DNA of 64,000 nt from Alkalibacterium putridalgicola (GCF_900109825.1 NZ_FOBL01000008.1:22828-86827); one strand, 5' to 3'; counted from the first letter of the stretch, positions 55,630 to 64,000 are shown. The notes: generated from the letters alone by a model not told the origin. A program made the numbers and translations.

Positions 55630-55920
55630 GTGAGCTTGCCATTTTGTTGTTGAAATGACAGGCTCGCTCGTTATTCACATCAGACCTTGTCATTTTATTC
55701 AAAAAATGACAAGGTCATTCATTTTTTATTTTTGAGTGTGTCACTTTATCTCTAAAGTGACAGGCTCAGGTTCCTGTTAAGTCTGACCTTGTCATTTTAA
55801 ACCAGAAATGACAAAGTCAGAATCATCTATAATTTGAGTGTGTCACTTCACTTATATAATGAAACACTCAGTTCCTTGTGTATCTCGAGTCTGTCATCTT
55901 GTTCCTGCAGAGTCACAAGT
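55630..55920. repeat. 51-bp hairpin array (family E), 6 copies
   Basis: GTCATTTT/GTCACTTT-like words start at 55638, 55689, 55740, 55791, 55842 and 55893, exactly 51 apart. Copies 2 and 4 are GACCTTGTCATTTT..AAATGACAAGGTC-type hairpins; copies 3 and 5 are GAGTGTGTCACTTTA..TAAAGTGAC-type, so two forms alternate and both arms differ together. Between convergent SDR and HD genes. Bases 55398-55629 show no other feature. Confidence 0.9.
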
Positions 55921-55983
55921 ATCCACCTTTCCCCCCAAAATCTCGTCCGTTCTTTACTAGACGGCCAATAAAGTAAAAAATAC

Positions 55984-56040
55984 AAAAAAGCTGTTTCCAT
56001 TTATGTTCAAACTATCTAAACATAAATGGAAACAGCTTCT
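55984..56040 (-). terminator. Terminator of HD gene
   Basis: Perfect 20-bp arms (AAGCTGTTTCCATTTATGTT at 55988-56007 and its complement at 56019-56038), T run on the minus strand. Confidence 0.92.
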
Positions 56041-56073
56041 AAATCAGAACTTCATACTAATAGGTATCTAAGA

Positions 56074-56601
56074 CTAAGCATGGACCACTCTTAGTTTCAA
56101 GCTCCATTCCGAAAGTTTCTGCTTGACTTTAGATCTGACAGGTGTTGAGACTTCATTGATGGCGCAGTATTTATCCACACATGTCACAACAAAACTTTCT
56201 TTATACCGAGGGATCCCCACGCCAGTCGTTGTTAAAAACATATGCTTCAGTATAATATCTTTTTCAAGTTCACTTAATTCAGTCAGGCGTTGAGCATTTT
56301 TAACTGCGATTTTTGGGTGAACACAGTTGTGAGAACCTTCATTCATTAATGCGATCTCTTCTCTGCCTTCGTGAAAGAAATCATGCAGCAAGCCTGCTCT
56401 GGCAACTGCTCTCACATTAAGGTTCAGGCGTTTAGCGATCTTATAACTTACATAGGATACAAATAATGAATGGATCAGGCGTGTTGTATAGTGGTGATGT
56501 GTAATATCATCTAATTTAAGTAAATCTTCATCTTCAAGTAAATCTTCGACTAATGTCATATAATCTGTATCATTTTCCCAAATTGAACGAACAAATTCCA
56601 T
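56074..56601 (-). CDS. HD-domain protein
   Basis: About 175 residues. HD motif: HHHYTTRLIHSLFVSYVSYKIAK, then ARAGLLHDFFHEG with the metal-binding His-Asp, then a further His in NCVHPKIAVKNAQ. Predicted metal-dependent phosphohydrolase, substrate unknown. ATG 56601 has AAAAGGGG seven bases before it; the frame also extends to ATG 56664, which follows AAAGGAG at a longer distance, so the start is uncertain. Confidence 0.85.
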   Translation of the reverse strand: MEFVRSIWENDTDYMTLVEDLLEDEDLLKLDDITHHHYTTRLIHSLFVSYVSYKIAKRLNLNVRAVARAGLLHDFFHEGREEIALMNEGSHNCVHPKIAVKNAQRLTELSELEKDIILKHMFLTTTGVGIPRYKESFVVTCVDKYCAINEVSTPVRSKVKQKLSEWSLKLRVVHA

Positions 56602-56761
56602 CAAATGTCCCCTTTTCAAACGAGTCAGTGATTGTCTGCAGTCGTGCATTATGCGACTGTCCATAAATAATCTTACTCCTTTAAGTGAAAAAAGAAAAGG
56701 AAACAATCTAATTTAGAAACGTTTTCATGACGTTTGTGACAAAATTGTCAAAAAACGCTGA

Positions 56762-57526
56762 TCACTGATAAAGACTGAACATCAATATGCTTGCAGCGAT
56801 GGCGACGTTCAACGATTCTGCCTGGCCTTTGATTGGAATATACAGATTTTCTGAGGTCTGTTCCAGAAGCTTGGGATTCACCCCATTCCCTTCATTCCCT
56901 ACGATCAATGCAAACTTATCTTGCGGTTCTATCGAACGGAAAGATACCGCTCTTTCATCTAAAGCTGTTCCATAGACAGGAATACCTCTGTCTTTAAACA
57001 TTCCGATCCAAGTTTCGATATCGTCATGAATGATAGTCAAATGAAAGTGACTGCCCTGGGCTGACCGAAGTGCTTTAGGATTGAACAAGTCAACAGAGCC
57101 TTTTCCTATAATGACACCTTCAAACCCAGCAGCATCAGCGGTGCGTATCAAGGTACCAAGATTCCCCGGGTCCTGGACTTCATCCAGAATCAGGACAGGC
57201 TTATTTCCTCTGATATCGTCAGGAGATTCCTGACTTTTAACGACGGCCAGGATCCCCTGTTCGGTCACAGCATCGCTCAGCATACTGGTAATTTCTTCCG
57301 TTACTTCCACAGCATCTATCTCACTTTTTTCATATAGATAGGCATAATCCATGACTTTATCTTCTCTGATGACCAGTACATCGATCTCAGTATCCGATTT
57401 TATTGCTTCTTCTACTAAATGAAGGCCTTCTACGAGGTATCTGTTCTGTTTCTTTCTGCCTTTACGTGTCAGCAGTTTTCTCCATTCTTTTACCTGCTTG
57501 TTCTGTGTCGATTCGATTCTTTCCAT
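56762..57526 (-). CDS. TrmH/SpoU family RNA methyltransferase (YsgA type)
   Basis: 254 residues: N-terminal substrate-binding domain (TQNKQVKEWRKLLTRKGRKKQNRYLVEG) and a knotted SPOUT domain with motifs LDEVQDPGNLGTLIRTADAAG, IVGNEGNGV and IPIKGQAESLNVAIAA. Probably a 2'-O-ribose methyltransferase of rRNA or tRNA. ATG 57526 is ten bases after GGAGG; an earlier codon at 57556 has no site. Confidence 0.92.
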   Translation of the reverse strand: MERIESTQNKQVKEWRKLLTRKGRKKQNRYLVEGLHLVEEAIKSDTEIDVLVIREDKVMDYAYLYEKSEIDAVEVTEEITSMLSDAVTEQGILAVVKSQESPDDIRGNKPVLILDEVQDPGNLGTLIRTADAAGFEGVIIGKGSVDLFNPKALRSAQGSHFHLTIIHDDIETWIGMFKDRGIPVYGTALDERAVSFRSIEPQDKFALIVGNEGNGVNPKLLEQTSENLYIPIKGQAESLNVAIAASILMFSLYQ

Positions 57527-57575
57527 AATAGTCATTCCTCCAGCTCTGATCTTCATAATTCAGTATACACGACAT

Positions 57576-57612
57576 GAAAAAAGAGAGAAAGCTCTTCAGC
57601 CTTCTCTCTTTG
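57576..57612 (-). terminator. Terminator of M23 hydrolase gene
   Basis: AAAGAGAGAA pairs with TTCTCTCTTT, T run on the minus strand. Confidence 0.85.
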
Positions 57613-57629
57613 CGGTTTAGTAGTCTTGA

Positions 57630-59003
57630 TTATCTGATGTAGTTCATAGGATTAACTGGTGTACCGTTTTTATAAACGATGAAGTGCAAGTGAACGCCTG
57701 TTGAACGTCCTGTCGTACCCATGATTCCCAGTTGCTGTCCTTGAGAAACTCTCTGTCCCGGCGCAACACTTAAGTTAGGCTGCATGTGAGCATATAAGGT
57801 TTCATAGCCATCACCATGATCTATGATCACACGGTAACCGTATGTTCCAGAATATGATGCTGATTTTACTGTACCTGCACGAGTGGCTCTGATCGGTCCT
57901 CCACCGGCAATATCTGTTCCATTGTGGAATGTACGTCTGCCTGTTACAGGATGTACACGGTAGCCAAAGGGTGACGTGTATCGGCCATTTGCTGGACGTA
58001 ACCAGCCGCTGCTGTTTTGAACACTATTTGACGAAGCATTGTTTGAGCTGTTCGAACTGTTTGAAGACGTTGAAGCCTGGTCTTTTTCGTTGGCTTTAGC
58101 TGCTGCTTCTGCTTTGGCTTTGGCTCTTGCTGCCGCTTCTGCTTTAGCTTTCGCTTCGGCTTCTCTCTGAGCTTTTTCCTGAGCGATACGGATCGCTTCT
58201 TGTCTGGCACGTTCTTCTTCAATGATGCGCTGTTTCTCAGCTTTCATCTCTTCATTTAAAGTGCTCGTACGTTCTGCAATGATCGCTTGTTCATTGACGA
58301 ATGATTTTCTTTCTTCGTCAGTCATTTCATATTTTTCAGCGATCTGAACGATTTTGTCATCTAATTCCAGACGCTGGTTCATTAAGTTATTACGGCTGAC
58401 TTCCAGCTGAGCCTTAACTTGTTCCATCTCTGTCTGTTCAGCTTTAACTTGTTTTTCGTTTTCTTCTAAAGCATTCTGGTCAGCGATCTGTTCTTCCATA
58501 ATTTCCTGGTTTGCAGTAACAAGTTTGTTGACGACATTGATGCGTCCAACTAAATCAGACAAACTTTCAGCAGACATCAGCAAGTCGACGATGTCTGAAG
58601 CGCTGGCGTTCGTCTGTACAGAACGTGCTTGTGATTCCAGTTGTTCATTACGGTCATCGATCTGCTGCTGCAGTTGCGCGATTTCGTCCTGCAGACGTTC
58701 GATTTCTTCTTTGATGCGTTGGATTTCTTTTTCCTGTTCGTTGATTTCCAAAACCAAAGCGTCGATATCTGCTTGAAGGGCCGTTACTTCTTTTTCAAGT
58801 TGAGCTTTTTCATTTTCAAGTGCTTCCATTTTTTCTTCACGACTCTGAATTTCGCCGCTCACTTTTTGTGCTTCTTTTTCCAGCTGTTGTTCCTGCTGCT
58901 GAAGTTCATTTAATTTTTGAGAAGCATCGACTTCCATCGGACGCAAGAATGGTGCTGCAAGTAATACTGAAGCCATTGCTGTAATGATACGTTTTTTATT
59001 CAA
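57630..59003 (-). CDS. Secreted M23 endopeptidase with PcsB-type coiled coil
   Basis: 457 residues: signal peptide, long coiled coil (~28-270) of the PcsB/EnvC kind, Ala/Lys-rich linker (~270-320) and C-terminal LytM domain with zinc ligands His/Asp in FHNGTDIAG and the His-x-His of GVHLHFIVY. Predicted to cleave peptidoglycan cross-links, under FtsEX control by analogy. Its coiled coil resembles that of the P60 hydrolase at 26.5 kb (compare RINVVNKLVTANQEI with RIDVVANLVDTNRKL). Confidence 0.93.
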   Translation of the reverse strand: MNKKRIITAMASVLLAAPFLRPMEVDASQKLNELQQQEQQLEKEAQKVSGEIQSREEKMEALENEKAQLEKEVTALQADIDALVLEINEQEKEIQRIKEEIERLQDEIAQLQQQIDDRNEQLESQARSVQTNASASDIVDLLMSAESLSDLVGRINVVNKLVTANQEIMEEQIADQNALEENEKQVKAEQTEMEQVKAQLEVSRNNLMNQRLELDDKIVQIAEKYEMTDEERKSFVNEQAIIAERTSTLNEEMKAEKQRIIEEERARQEAIRIAQEKAQREAEAKAKAEAAARAKAKAEAAAKANEKDQASTSSNSSNSSNNASSNSVQNSSGWLRPANGRYTSPFGYRVHPVTGRRTFHNGTDIAGGGPIRATRAGTVKSASYSGTYGYRVIIDHGDGYETLYAHMQPNLSVAPGQRVSQGQQLGIMGTTGRSTGVHLHFIVYKNGTPVNPMNYIR

Positions 59004-59125
59004 TCTGAAAAACTCCTAATCCACAATTTATTGATCGACCCTTAACGGTGATCTTTCTATTTTTATACGTTTAAATGTTGGTTTATACTTTTAATGTTTG
59101 CTCATTTGTTTCAAGCACTAAAAAC

Positions 59126-59134
59126 ATCATAGCA
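59126..59134 (-). promoter_or_regulatory. Extended -10 of M23 gene
   Basis: Minus strand TGCTATGAT, one base from consensus, 123 bases before the start codon; no good -35. Confidence 0.45.
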
Positions 59135-59185
59135 TAGGATAGGATAGTCTAAGATTTAAATCTAATGACAAAATCTGTGTCCGTT

Positions 59186-59202
59186 TGTTACATAACTGTA
59201 TT
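59186..59202 (+). promoter_or_regulatory. WalR-like box
   Basis: TGTTAC-ATAAC-TGTATT matches TGTWAH-N5-TGTWAH with one mismatch. It lies upstream of the M23 hydrolase promoter on the opposite strand. Confidence 0.4.
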
Positions 59203-59542
59203 ATTTGAAGAAACCATGGCAAAACGTAACCTTTACAAATGCTGGTATAAAGGCTTTTCTAATTAAATACGCTCCGCTCCAACTTATAATTCTGACAAAA
59301 AACGGTGAACAAAAGGTGACAAATCTCATTTTAATTTGACACTTTTTTTTTATCCAGTATAAATTGTATCCGATTTCAGTCGTATTCCAGCCTCGATCAC
59401 TAACTCAAAACTGTATTAAAATCAGATTTTAAACGTTTATGAGCAGCATATTTCTATTTTCTCTCGGATCACTTGTCACTTTAGGCTTAACGTTTACCTT
59501 TGAATTTGCTATTCTATAGTAAGTATAGAAAGGAAGACACGT

Positions 59543-60307
59543 ATGGTCACATTTAATGCCATTGCCACACACAGCACACTGATCGATGAAAACGAGTTTT
59601 TTGCACAGTACTATGATCCGGATGTCTTATTCAGATATGATTCAAATTTCTTTCAGCTGAAATATTCCCCGACGAAAGAAGAGTTCGAACTGATCGAATC
59701 GATGCATAGGACATTCTCAGAAGAAAATGGTCTAACCCACGTTAAATTTTACTGGCCGGAAAATCAGGGTATCATGCCGGATACTTTAGACTACTTAAAT
59801 GGTGAAGAGTATGGACTGGAAAAGCTGGAACTCTATTCACTTGATCCGGCACATTATGTATTTAAAGAGAAACATCCGGATATCAACGTATCCGAAGTAC
59901 AAGCTGACCAGCTGGATGCATTCAAGCGACTGAATTATATAGAAGATAAAACGGTATCTGACTCTTTTGCCGAATCTAAACAACCTTATTACGACCGCCT
60001 CTTCAAAGATAAAGCAGTCACCTTTCTTCTCGCATACTTCCAGGGAGAGCCGGCCGGTTCCTGCATTATGATCGATAGCGATGAGGGGCTGGAACTGGAT
60101 GACTTGTTCACACTGGAAAAGCACCGGCTAAAAGGCATTGCCTCGGCATTACAGTCATTCATTATTAATGAAGCACTGACAAGGCAGACCCTTGTCTTCC
60201 TCGTGGCTGATGCGGAAGATTCTCCTAAAGATATGTATAAAAAAGCGGGATTCCACTATGAAGGTTTTCGTATCGGTGCACAAAAAGTTATCAAAGGAGA
60301 AGGTTAA
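59543..60307 (+). CDS. GNAT family N-acetyltransferase
   Basis: 254 residues. The acetyl-CoA binding signature is in the C-terminal third (ELDDLFTLEKHRLKGIASALQSFIINEAL, with the Arg-x-x-Gly-x-Ala pattern). The N-terminal ~130 residues are a diverged domain. ATG follows AAAGGAAG. Its stop abuts the start of the next acetyltransferase gene, so they form one unit. Acceptor unknown. Confidence 0.85.
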   Translation: MVTFNAIATHSTLIDENEFFAQYYDPDVLFRYDSNFFQLKYSPTKEEFELIESMHRTFSEENGLTHVKFYWPENQGIMPDTLDYLNGEEYGLEKLELYSLDPAHYVFKEKHPDINVSEVQADQLDAFKRLNYIEDKTVSDSFAESKQPYYDRLFKDKAVTFLLAYFQGEPAGSCIMIDSDEGLELDDLFTLEKHRLKGIASALQSFIINEALTRQTLVFLVADAEDSPKDMYKKAGFHYEGFRIGAQKVIKGEG

Positions 60308-61330
60308 ATGAGCGAAGAGATAAGACGGTTAACAAAAGAAGATATTTCTTATTATAAAAAGATGCAGACAGGCTTGGACGATGACTATATGCTGTGGGCC
60401 TTTCACCGTATTATCGGAGGGCCTAATCATCTTTTTGGTTTGTTTGTATCTGATGAACTCGTTGCCTTATCGGGTTTCACAATATTCAAGGATCACTATG
60501 CCATGCTTGGACGCTTACGGACTGACCATCGGCATAGAAAAAACGGCTACGGGACCCAAATAGTCAGGTACAGTTTGGAACAGGCCCTTTCACATCCGGA
60601 TGTAAAATGGATCGGTGCCAATACCGAACAGTACAATAAAGCCTCTCAGGCGGTCCTGAAAAAAGTCGGTCTGCCACCAGTGACACTGCTTTATGCCGCT
60701 CAATCAGACTCTGTCGACAGTCTGATCATAGACGAATCAACACGGTGGAAAGAAGTCACTGAAAAAGCCAAAAAGGCGGACTGGATCAGACGCACGTACC
60801 TTGATCCGTCTTTTGATAAAAAAGTCTTTCCGCTTGAAGCCTATTACCCTTTCCCTGTCAGTGAAGAACTGTTCGAAGGGTCCATTGATGACTGGCATTA
60901 TTACGAAAATGCAGACCAAAGCCGCTATGTCATCTTATGGGAAGAATTTAAAGGCACGAATTATTTACATGTCGTTTATCCGTGGTCAGACTTTATGGAA
61001 CAGTCCGGTTTGTTCAGAACCATTCAGGAAAAGCTGAAGGTGGCTCAACAGAAAGATAGTGAGACAGTGATCTGGTGGGATCTTTCCGAAGCCGAAGCTG
61101 CCCTTCTTCCGACAGATCATCCTTTCGATCTGCCTTCCCCTTGGATCCTGCATGGCTTATCGAAAGAGGCACTTTTATCTGATGACATTTCTGAATCATT
61201 CGAGCGAGCCAATACACTTATCCAGAATGTTGAGAAAGAGCTACAGGATCTGGAGAAAATCCTTGAAAAAGAGACAGAAACGCTCGAGGCTCTTGAAGAT
61301 CAGCTGAATGATTACACATCTAAAGAGTAG
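60308..61330 (+). CDS. GNAT family N-acetyltransferase, long form
   Basis: 340 residues; GNAT domain at the N-terminus (LGRLRTDHRHRKNGYGTQIVRYSLEQAL, Arg-x-x-Gly-x-Gly), then ~190 residues of unassigned sequence ending in a Glu/Lys-rich coiled coil. Start ATG directly follows the upstream TAA, with AAAGGAGAAGG inside the previous gene. The two GNAT genes are not close duplicates: their domains lie at opposite ends. Confidence 0.85.
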   Translation: MSEEIRRLTKEDISYYKKMQTGLDDDYMLWAFHRIIGGPNHLFGLFVSDELVALSGFTIFKDHYAMLGRLRTDHRHRKNGYGTQIVRYSLEQALSHPDVKWIGANTEQYNKASQAVLKKVGLPPVTLLYAAQSDSVDSLIIDESTRWKEVTEKAKKADWIRRTYLDPSFDKKVFPLEAYYPFPVSEELFEGSIDDWHYYENADQSRYVILWEEFKGTNYLHVVYPWSDFMEQSGLFRTIQEKLKVAQQKDSETVIWWDLSEAEAALLPTDHPFDLPSPWILHGLSKEALLSDDISESFERANTLIQNVEKELQDLEKILEKETETLEALEDQLNDYTSKE

Positions 61331-61337
61331 AACATAC

Positions 61338-61396
61338 AAAAAGATAACCACCTGGCATATGCTAAATGCTATATGCTCAGCGGTTATCTTTTTTTG
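61338..61396. terminator. Bidirectional terminator between GNAT pair and M3 gene
   Basis: AAAAAGATAACC and GGTTATCTTTTTTT, with inner pairs, T runs on both strands. Confidence 0.88.
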
Positions 61397-61403
61397 TCTT
61401 ATC

Positions 61404-63101
61404 TTATAACGCTTTGTCGTCCACAGCTGCCAGGGCATCATCGATCGTTTTCACGACTCGCTCCAGCGAACCTTCTTCAAAAGGTGAACGCAGATTGGCT
61501 GTATCGACTGTTTCGAGGAAGCTTTTTGTGCCGCCTGCTTCACAGATGGCCATGTAGTCTCCCCAGGCTTTGTCATCCTCATCAACGATGGCACGTTTCC
61601 AGAACTGCAGGGCACAGACCTGAGCCAGCGTGTAATCGATATAGTAGAACGGCGAAGCAAAAATATGGCCCTGTCTGAACCAGTACGTCCCCTTATCCAA
61701 GAAGTCACTCTCAGAGTAATCGCGCTGCGGCAGGTACTGTTTCTCCAGCTTTCTCCAGCATGCTTTGCGCTCTTCTGGCGACCACTCAGGATTTTCATAC
61801 ACTTCATGCTGGAAGTGATCCACTAGCACCCCATAAGGAAGGAAACGGATCGCGCCACTCAGATGGTCGAACTTGTATTTATCCGTCTGCTCTTTGAAGA
61901 ACAGTTCCATCCACGGGTATGTGAAGAATTCCATGCTCATGGAGTGGATCTCACATGTTTCAAACGTCGGGAACACGATCTCCGGTTGCTTGATCCAGCG
62001 TGACTGGTAGACCTGGAAGGCATGACCCGCTTCGTGTGTGAGAACATCGATATCGCCAGAGGTCCCGTTAAAGTTGGCAAAAATGAATGGAGACTTGTAG
62101 TCGGGAATATACGTACAGTAGCCGCCACTCGCTTTTCCTTCTTTAGACAGGAGATCGACCAGTTCTTTATCGAACATAAAGTCGATAAATTCTGCTGTTT
62201 CATCACTTAATTCATGATACATCTTGCGTCCATTTTCAATGATATAATCCGGATCTCCCTGAGGCGTCGGATTCCCGTCCAGAAACTGCAAGGCTTCGTC
62301 ATAATGTTTCAGATCCTTGATTCCGATACGGTCTGCCTGGCGCTTAGCCAGTTTTTTCGTGACAGGAACCACATAGTCCAGGACCTGCTTTCGGTATACT
62401 TCAACCATGTCACGGTCGTAGTCAAAGCGTTTCATTCGGACATAACCCAATTCGACGAAATCTTTGTAGCCCAATTTTTTAGCGATCTGATCTCTGACGG
62501 TGACCAGTTCGTTGTAAATCGAATCCAGTTTTTCTTCATTTTCTTCAAAGTAGCTCAGTTGGGCTTCGCTTGCCTCTTTCCTGACGGCACGGTCCGTCGA
62601 CTGTAGATAGGGACCAAACTGAGACAAAGTAAGCGTCTTCCCGTCGAATTCGATTTCTGCAGCGGCAATCAGCTTCTGATAATCACTGCTCAGCTGGTTT
62701 TCCTTCTGAAGCAGTTCGATGACACTGGCATCAAAGGAGTCCAGTTCGAACTGCATATTCTGGATAAACGTCCTTGGATAACTGTCTTTCAACTCTTCTA
62801 AGTAAGGCGACTCCATTATGGCCCTGTAGTATCGGGTATTTAATTCCTGGTACAATGGGCCATATTCATTCCAATAGTTGTCTTCCTGTTCATAGAAATC
62901 GTCCTTTGTATCGATCGAGTAGCGAATGGATGCCAAAGTAGCCATCGTATCCAGCGAAGAGGTCAGCGCCGACACTTCGTCGATCGCTTCTTTTACTTCG
63001 TCTACAGATGAAGCGCCTTTCAGCTGATCGATCAGATGGATGAAATCTTTTTTGAACAGGTCAAAATCCGGTCTTTCATAAGTGTAGTCATTAAATTTCA
63101 T
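61404..63101 (-). CDS. M3 family oligoendopeptidase
   Basis: 565 residues, shorter than PepF; zinc site LTHEAGHAFQVYQSR with the third Glu in the FPTFETCEIHSMSMEFF segment. Close to the TIGR02289-type M3 peptidases. The first Met, at 63101, follows CTGGAGGAAG. Only a distant relative of pepF at 23.9 kb, but both stand next to a family B repeat array. Confidence 0.93.
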   Translation of the reverse strand: MKFNDYTYERPDFDLFKKDFIHLIDQLKGASSVDEVKEAIDEVSALTSSLDTMATLASIRYSIDTKDDFYEQEDNYWNEYGPLYQELNTRYYRAIMESPYLEELKDSYPRTFIQNMQFELDSFDASVIELLQKENQLSSDYQKLIAAAEIEFDGKTLTLSQFGPYLQSTDRAVRKEASEAQLSYFEENEEKLDSIYNELVTVRDQIAKKLGYKDFVELGYVRMKRFDYDRDMVEVYRKQVLDYVVPVTKKLAKRQADRIGIKDLKHYDEALQFLDGNPTPQGDPDYIIENGRKMYHELSDETAEFIDFMFDKELVDLLSKEGKASGGYCTYIPDYKSPFIFANFNGTSGDIDVLTHEAGHAFQVYQSRWIKQPEIVFPTFETCEIHSMSMEFFTYPWMELFFKEQTDKYKFDHLSGAIRFLPYGVLVDHFQHEVYENPEWSPEERKACWRKLEKQYLPQRDYSESDFLDKGTYWFRQGHIFASPFYYIDYTLAQVCALQFWKRAIVDEDDKAWGDYMAICEAGGTKSFLETVDTANLRSPFEEGSLERVVKTIDDALAAVDDKAL

Positions 63102-63219
63102 TGTCTTCCTCCAGTAGTTATAAGTTAATAACAGTATAGCACAGGGATTATAATTTCAGTATAATTAAATGAATAAACTCTTAGTATTACACTGGATAAA
63201 AGCATTGATCTAGTTCTAT

Positions 63220-63900
63220 AGTCAGTGAACACTTAATGCGAACAGCGCATTGGCACTGCTCAAACTCTTTTTCTGGTGAGTACGTCTAATGTGGGGCTCA
63301 TTAGCAGTGCTCAAACTATTTCCTTCCTGAGCACGTCCAATGTTGAGCTCATTAGCACTGCTCAAGCTATTTTTCTGATGAGTACGTCCAATACGAGGCT
63401 CATTGGCACTACTCAAACTATTATTCTTGTCAGTACGTCTAATGTGGAGCTCATTGGCACTGTTCAAACTGTTTTCTTCCTGAGCACGTCCAATACGAGA
63501 CTCATTAGCAGTGCTCAATATGTTTTCCTGGTGAGTACGTCTAATGTGGGACTCATTAGCACTGCTCAAGCTATTTTTCTGATGAGTACGTCTAATGTGG
63601 GGCTCATTAGCACTGCTCAAGCTGTTTTCCTGGTGAGTACGTCTAATATGGGGCTCATTGGCACTACTCAAACTATTTTTCTTGTCAGTACACCTAATGC
63701 GGGGCTCATTGGCACTACTCAAACTATTTTTCTTGTCAGTACACCTAATGCGGGGCTCATTGGCACTACTCAAACTATTTTTCTTGTCAGTACGTCTAAT
63801 GTGGAGATCATGGCACTGCTCAAACTGTTATGTTCCTGACTACGTCCAATGTGGAGCTCATTAGCAGTGCTCAAACTATTTGTCTTTACGAGTGCGTCAA
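63220..63900. repeat. 51-bp tandem array, about 13 copies (family B, young copy)
   Basis: TACGTC/CACGTC words start at 63281, 63332, 63383, 63434, 63485, 63536, 63587, 63638, 63689, 63740, 63791, 63841 and 63893: 51 apart except 50 and 52 at the end. Unit: TACGTCTAATGTGGGGCTCATTAGCACTGCTCAAACTATTTTTCTGATGAG-like. GTGCTCA and TGAGCAC form a short stem in some units. 51 is a multiple of three, so long frames stay open on both strands; I regard these as artefacts. Bases 63102-63219 are the M3 promoter region and 63901-64000 show nothing. Confidence 0.93.
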
Positions 63901-64000
63901 TTAAGAGACTGATCAGCCCTCCTGAGATTGTATTTCTATGTTTCAATTGACTCCCCCTAATAGGTAACTCTATAAGAACATAATAATAATGATGCTGTTT

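Larger units (their letters stand above)
59004..59542. other. 539-base regulatory gap between M23 and GNAT genes
   Basis: AT-rich divergent promoter region. Contains the M23 -10 (59126-59134) and a WalR-like box (59186-59202). No array, RNA or gene is visible elsewhere in it. Confidence 0.6.

Noticed and set aside
63222..63839. Long open frames on both strands (183 and 187 codons) across the 63.3 kb array
   Set aside because: The 51-base unit is a multiple of three, so frames stay open by periodicity alone; there are no ribosome sites, and the sister arrays with 52-base units have broken frames.

Overview
The window is 64 kb of chromosome from a low-GC Gram-positive bacterium, almost certainly a member of the Lactobacillales. 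Evidence in the sequence: AGGAGG-type ribosome sites, GTG/TTG starts backed by such sites, a Mg2+ M-box and a Phe T-box, a complete comG operon, ccpA facing pepQ, ArlRS-type regulators, MutS2, and no sporulation genes. Very acidic tails on secreted or surface proteins fit a salt- or alkali-tolerant genus near Alkalibacterium/Marinilactibacillus (Carnobacteriaceae); that placement is inference. There is no prophage, insertion sequence, tRNA or rRNA gene.

Layout. 0-9 kb: ftsK (cut by the window edge), acylphosphatase, yidC, a NERD-domain protein, the arlRS two-component pair and 6-phosphogluconate dehydrogenase. 9-18 kb: a long minus-strand housekeeping run, read pepP, efp, asp23-like, nusB, xseA, xseB, ispA, tlyA, argR, recN. 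18-24 kb: comGA-GG, yebC and a VanZ-like protein. 24-35 kb: pepF, a P60 wall hydrolase, trhO, a class A penicillin-binding protein, and the divergent ccpA/pepQ pair. 35-43 kb: two DUF421 membrane proteins, YtxH and DUF948 stress proteins, MscS, cbpB, a metallophosphoesterase, rdgB, murI, yslB and a flavoprotein. 43-54 kb: zapA-cvpA-mutS2-trxA, pheST behind a T-box, an HxlR regulator, and mgtE behind an M-box. 54-64 kb: an acidic lipoprotein, an SDR oxidoreductase, an HD protein, an rRNA methyltransferase, an M23 wall hydrolase, two GNAT acetyltransferases and a second M3 peptidase.

The genes mostly form standard operons: cell wall (PBP, P60 and M23 hydrolases, MurI), division and chromosome handling (FtsK, ZapA, RecN, XseAB, MutS2), translation (EF-P, PheST, TlyA, TrhO, YsgA) and peptide use (PepF, PepP, PepQ, second M3 enzyme). 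Regulatory sites are readable: cre sites over the ccpA promoter, an ARG-box-like palindrome over the argR promoter, WalR-like boxes near both wall hydrolases, and the two riboswitches.

The most unusual content is non-coding. Six intergenic regions (about 3.5, 25.9, 32.1, 47.4, 55.7 and 63.3 kb) carry arrays of imperfect repeats. The unit sequence differs between most loci, yet the spacing is 51-52 bases in all of them. In most, each unit contains a short inverted repeat, and in the 55.7 kb array the two arms change together. Every convergent gene junction longer than about 300 bases in the window carries such an array. I do not recognise this as a described element family.
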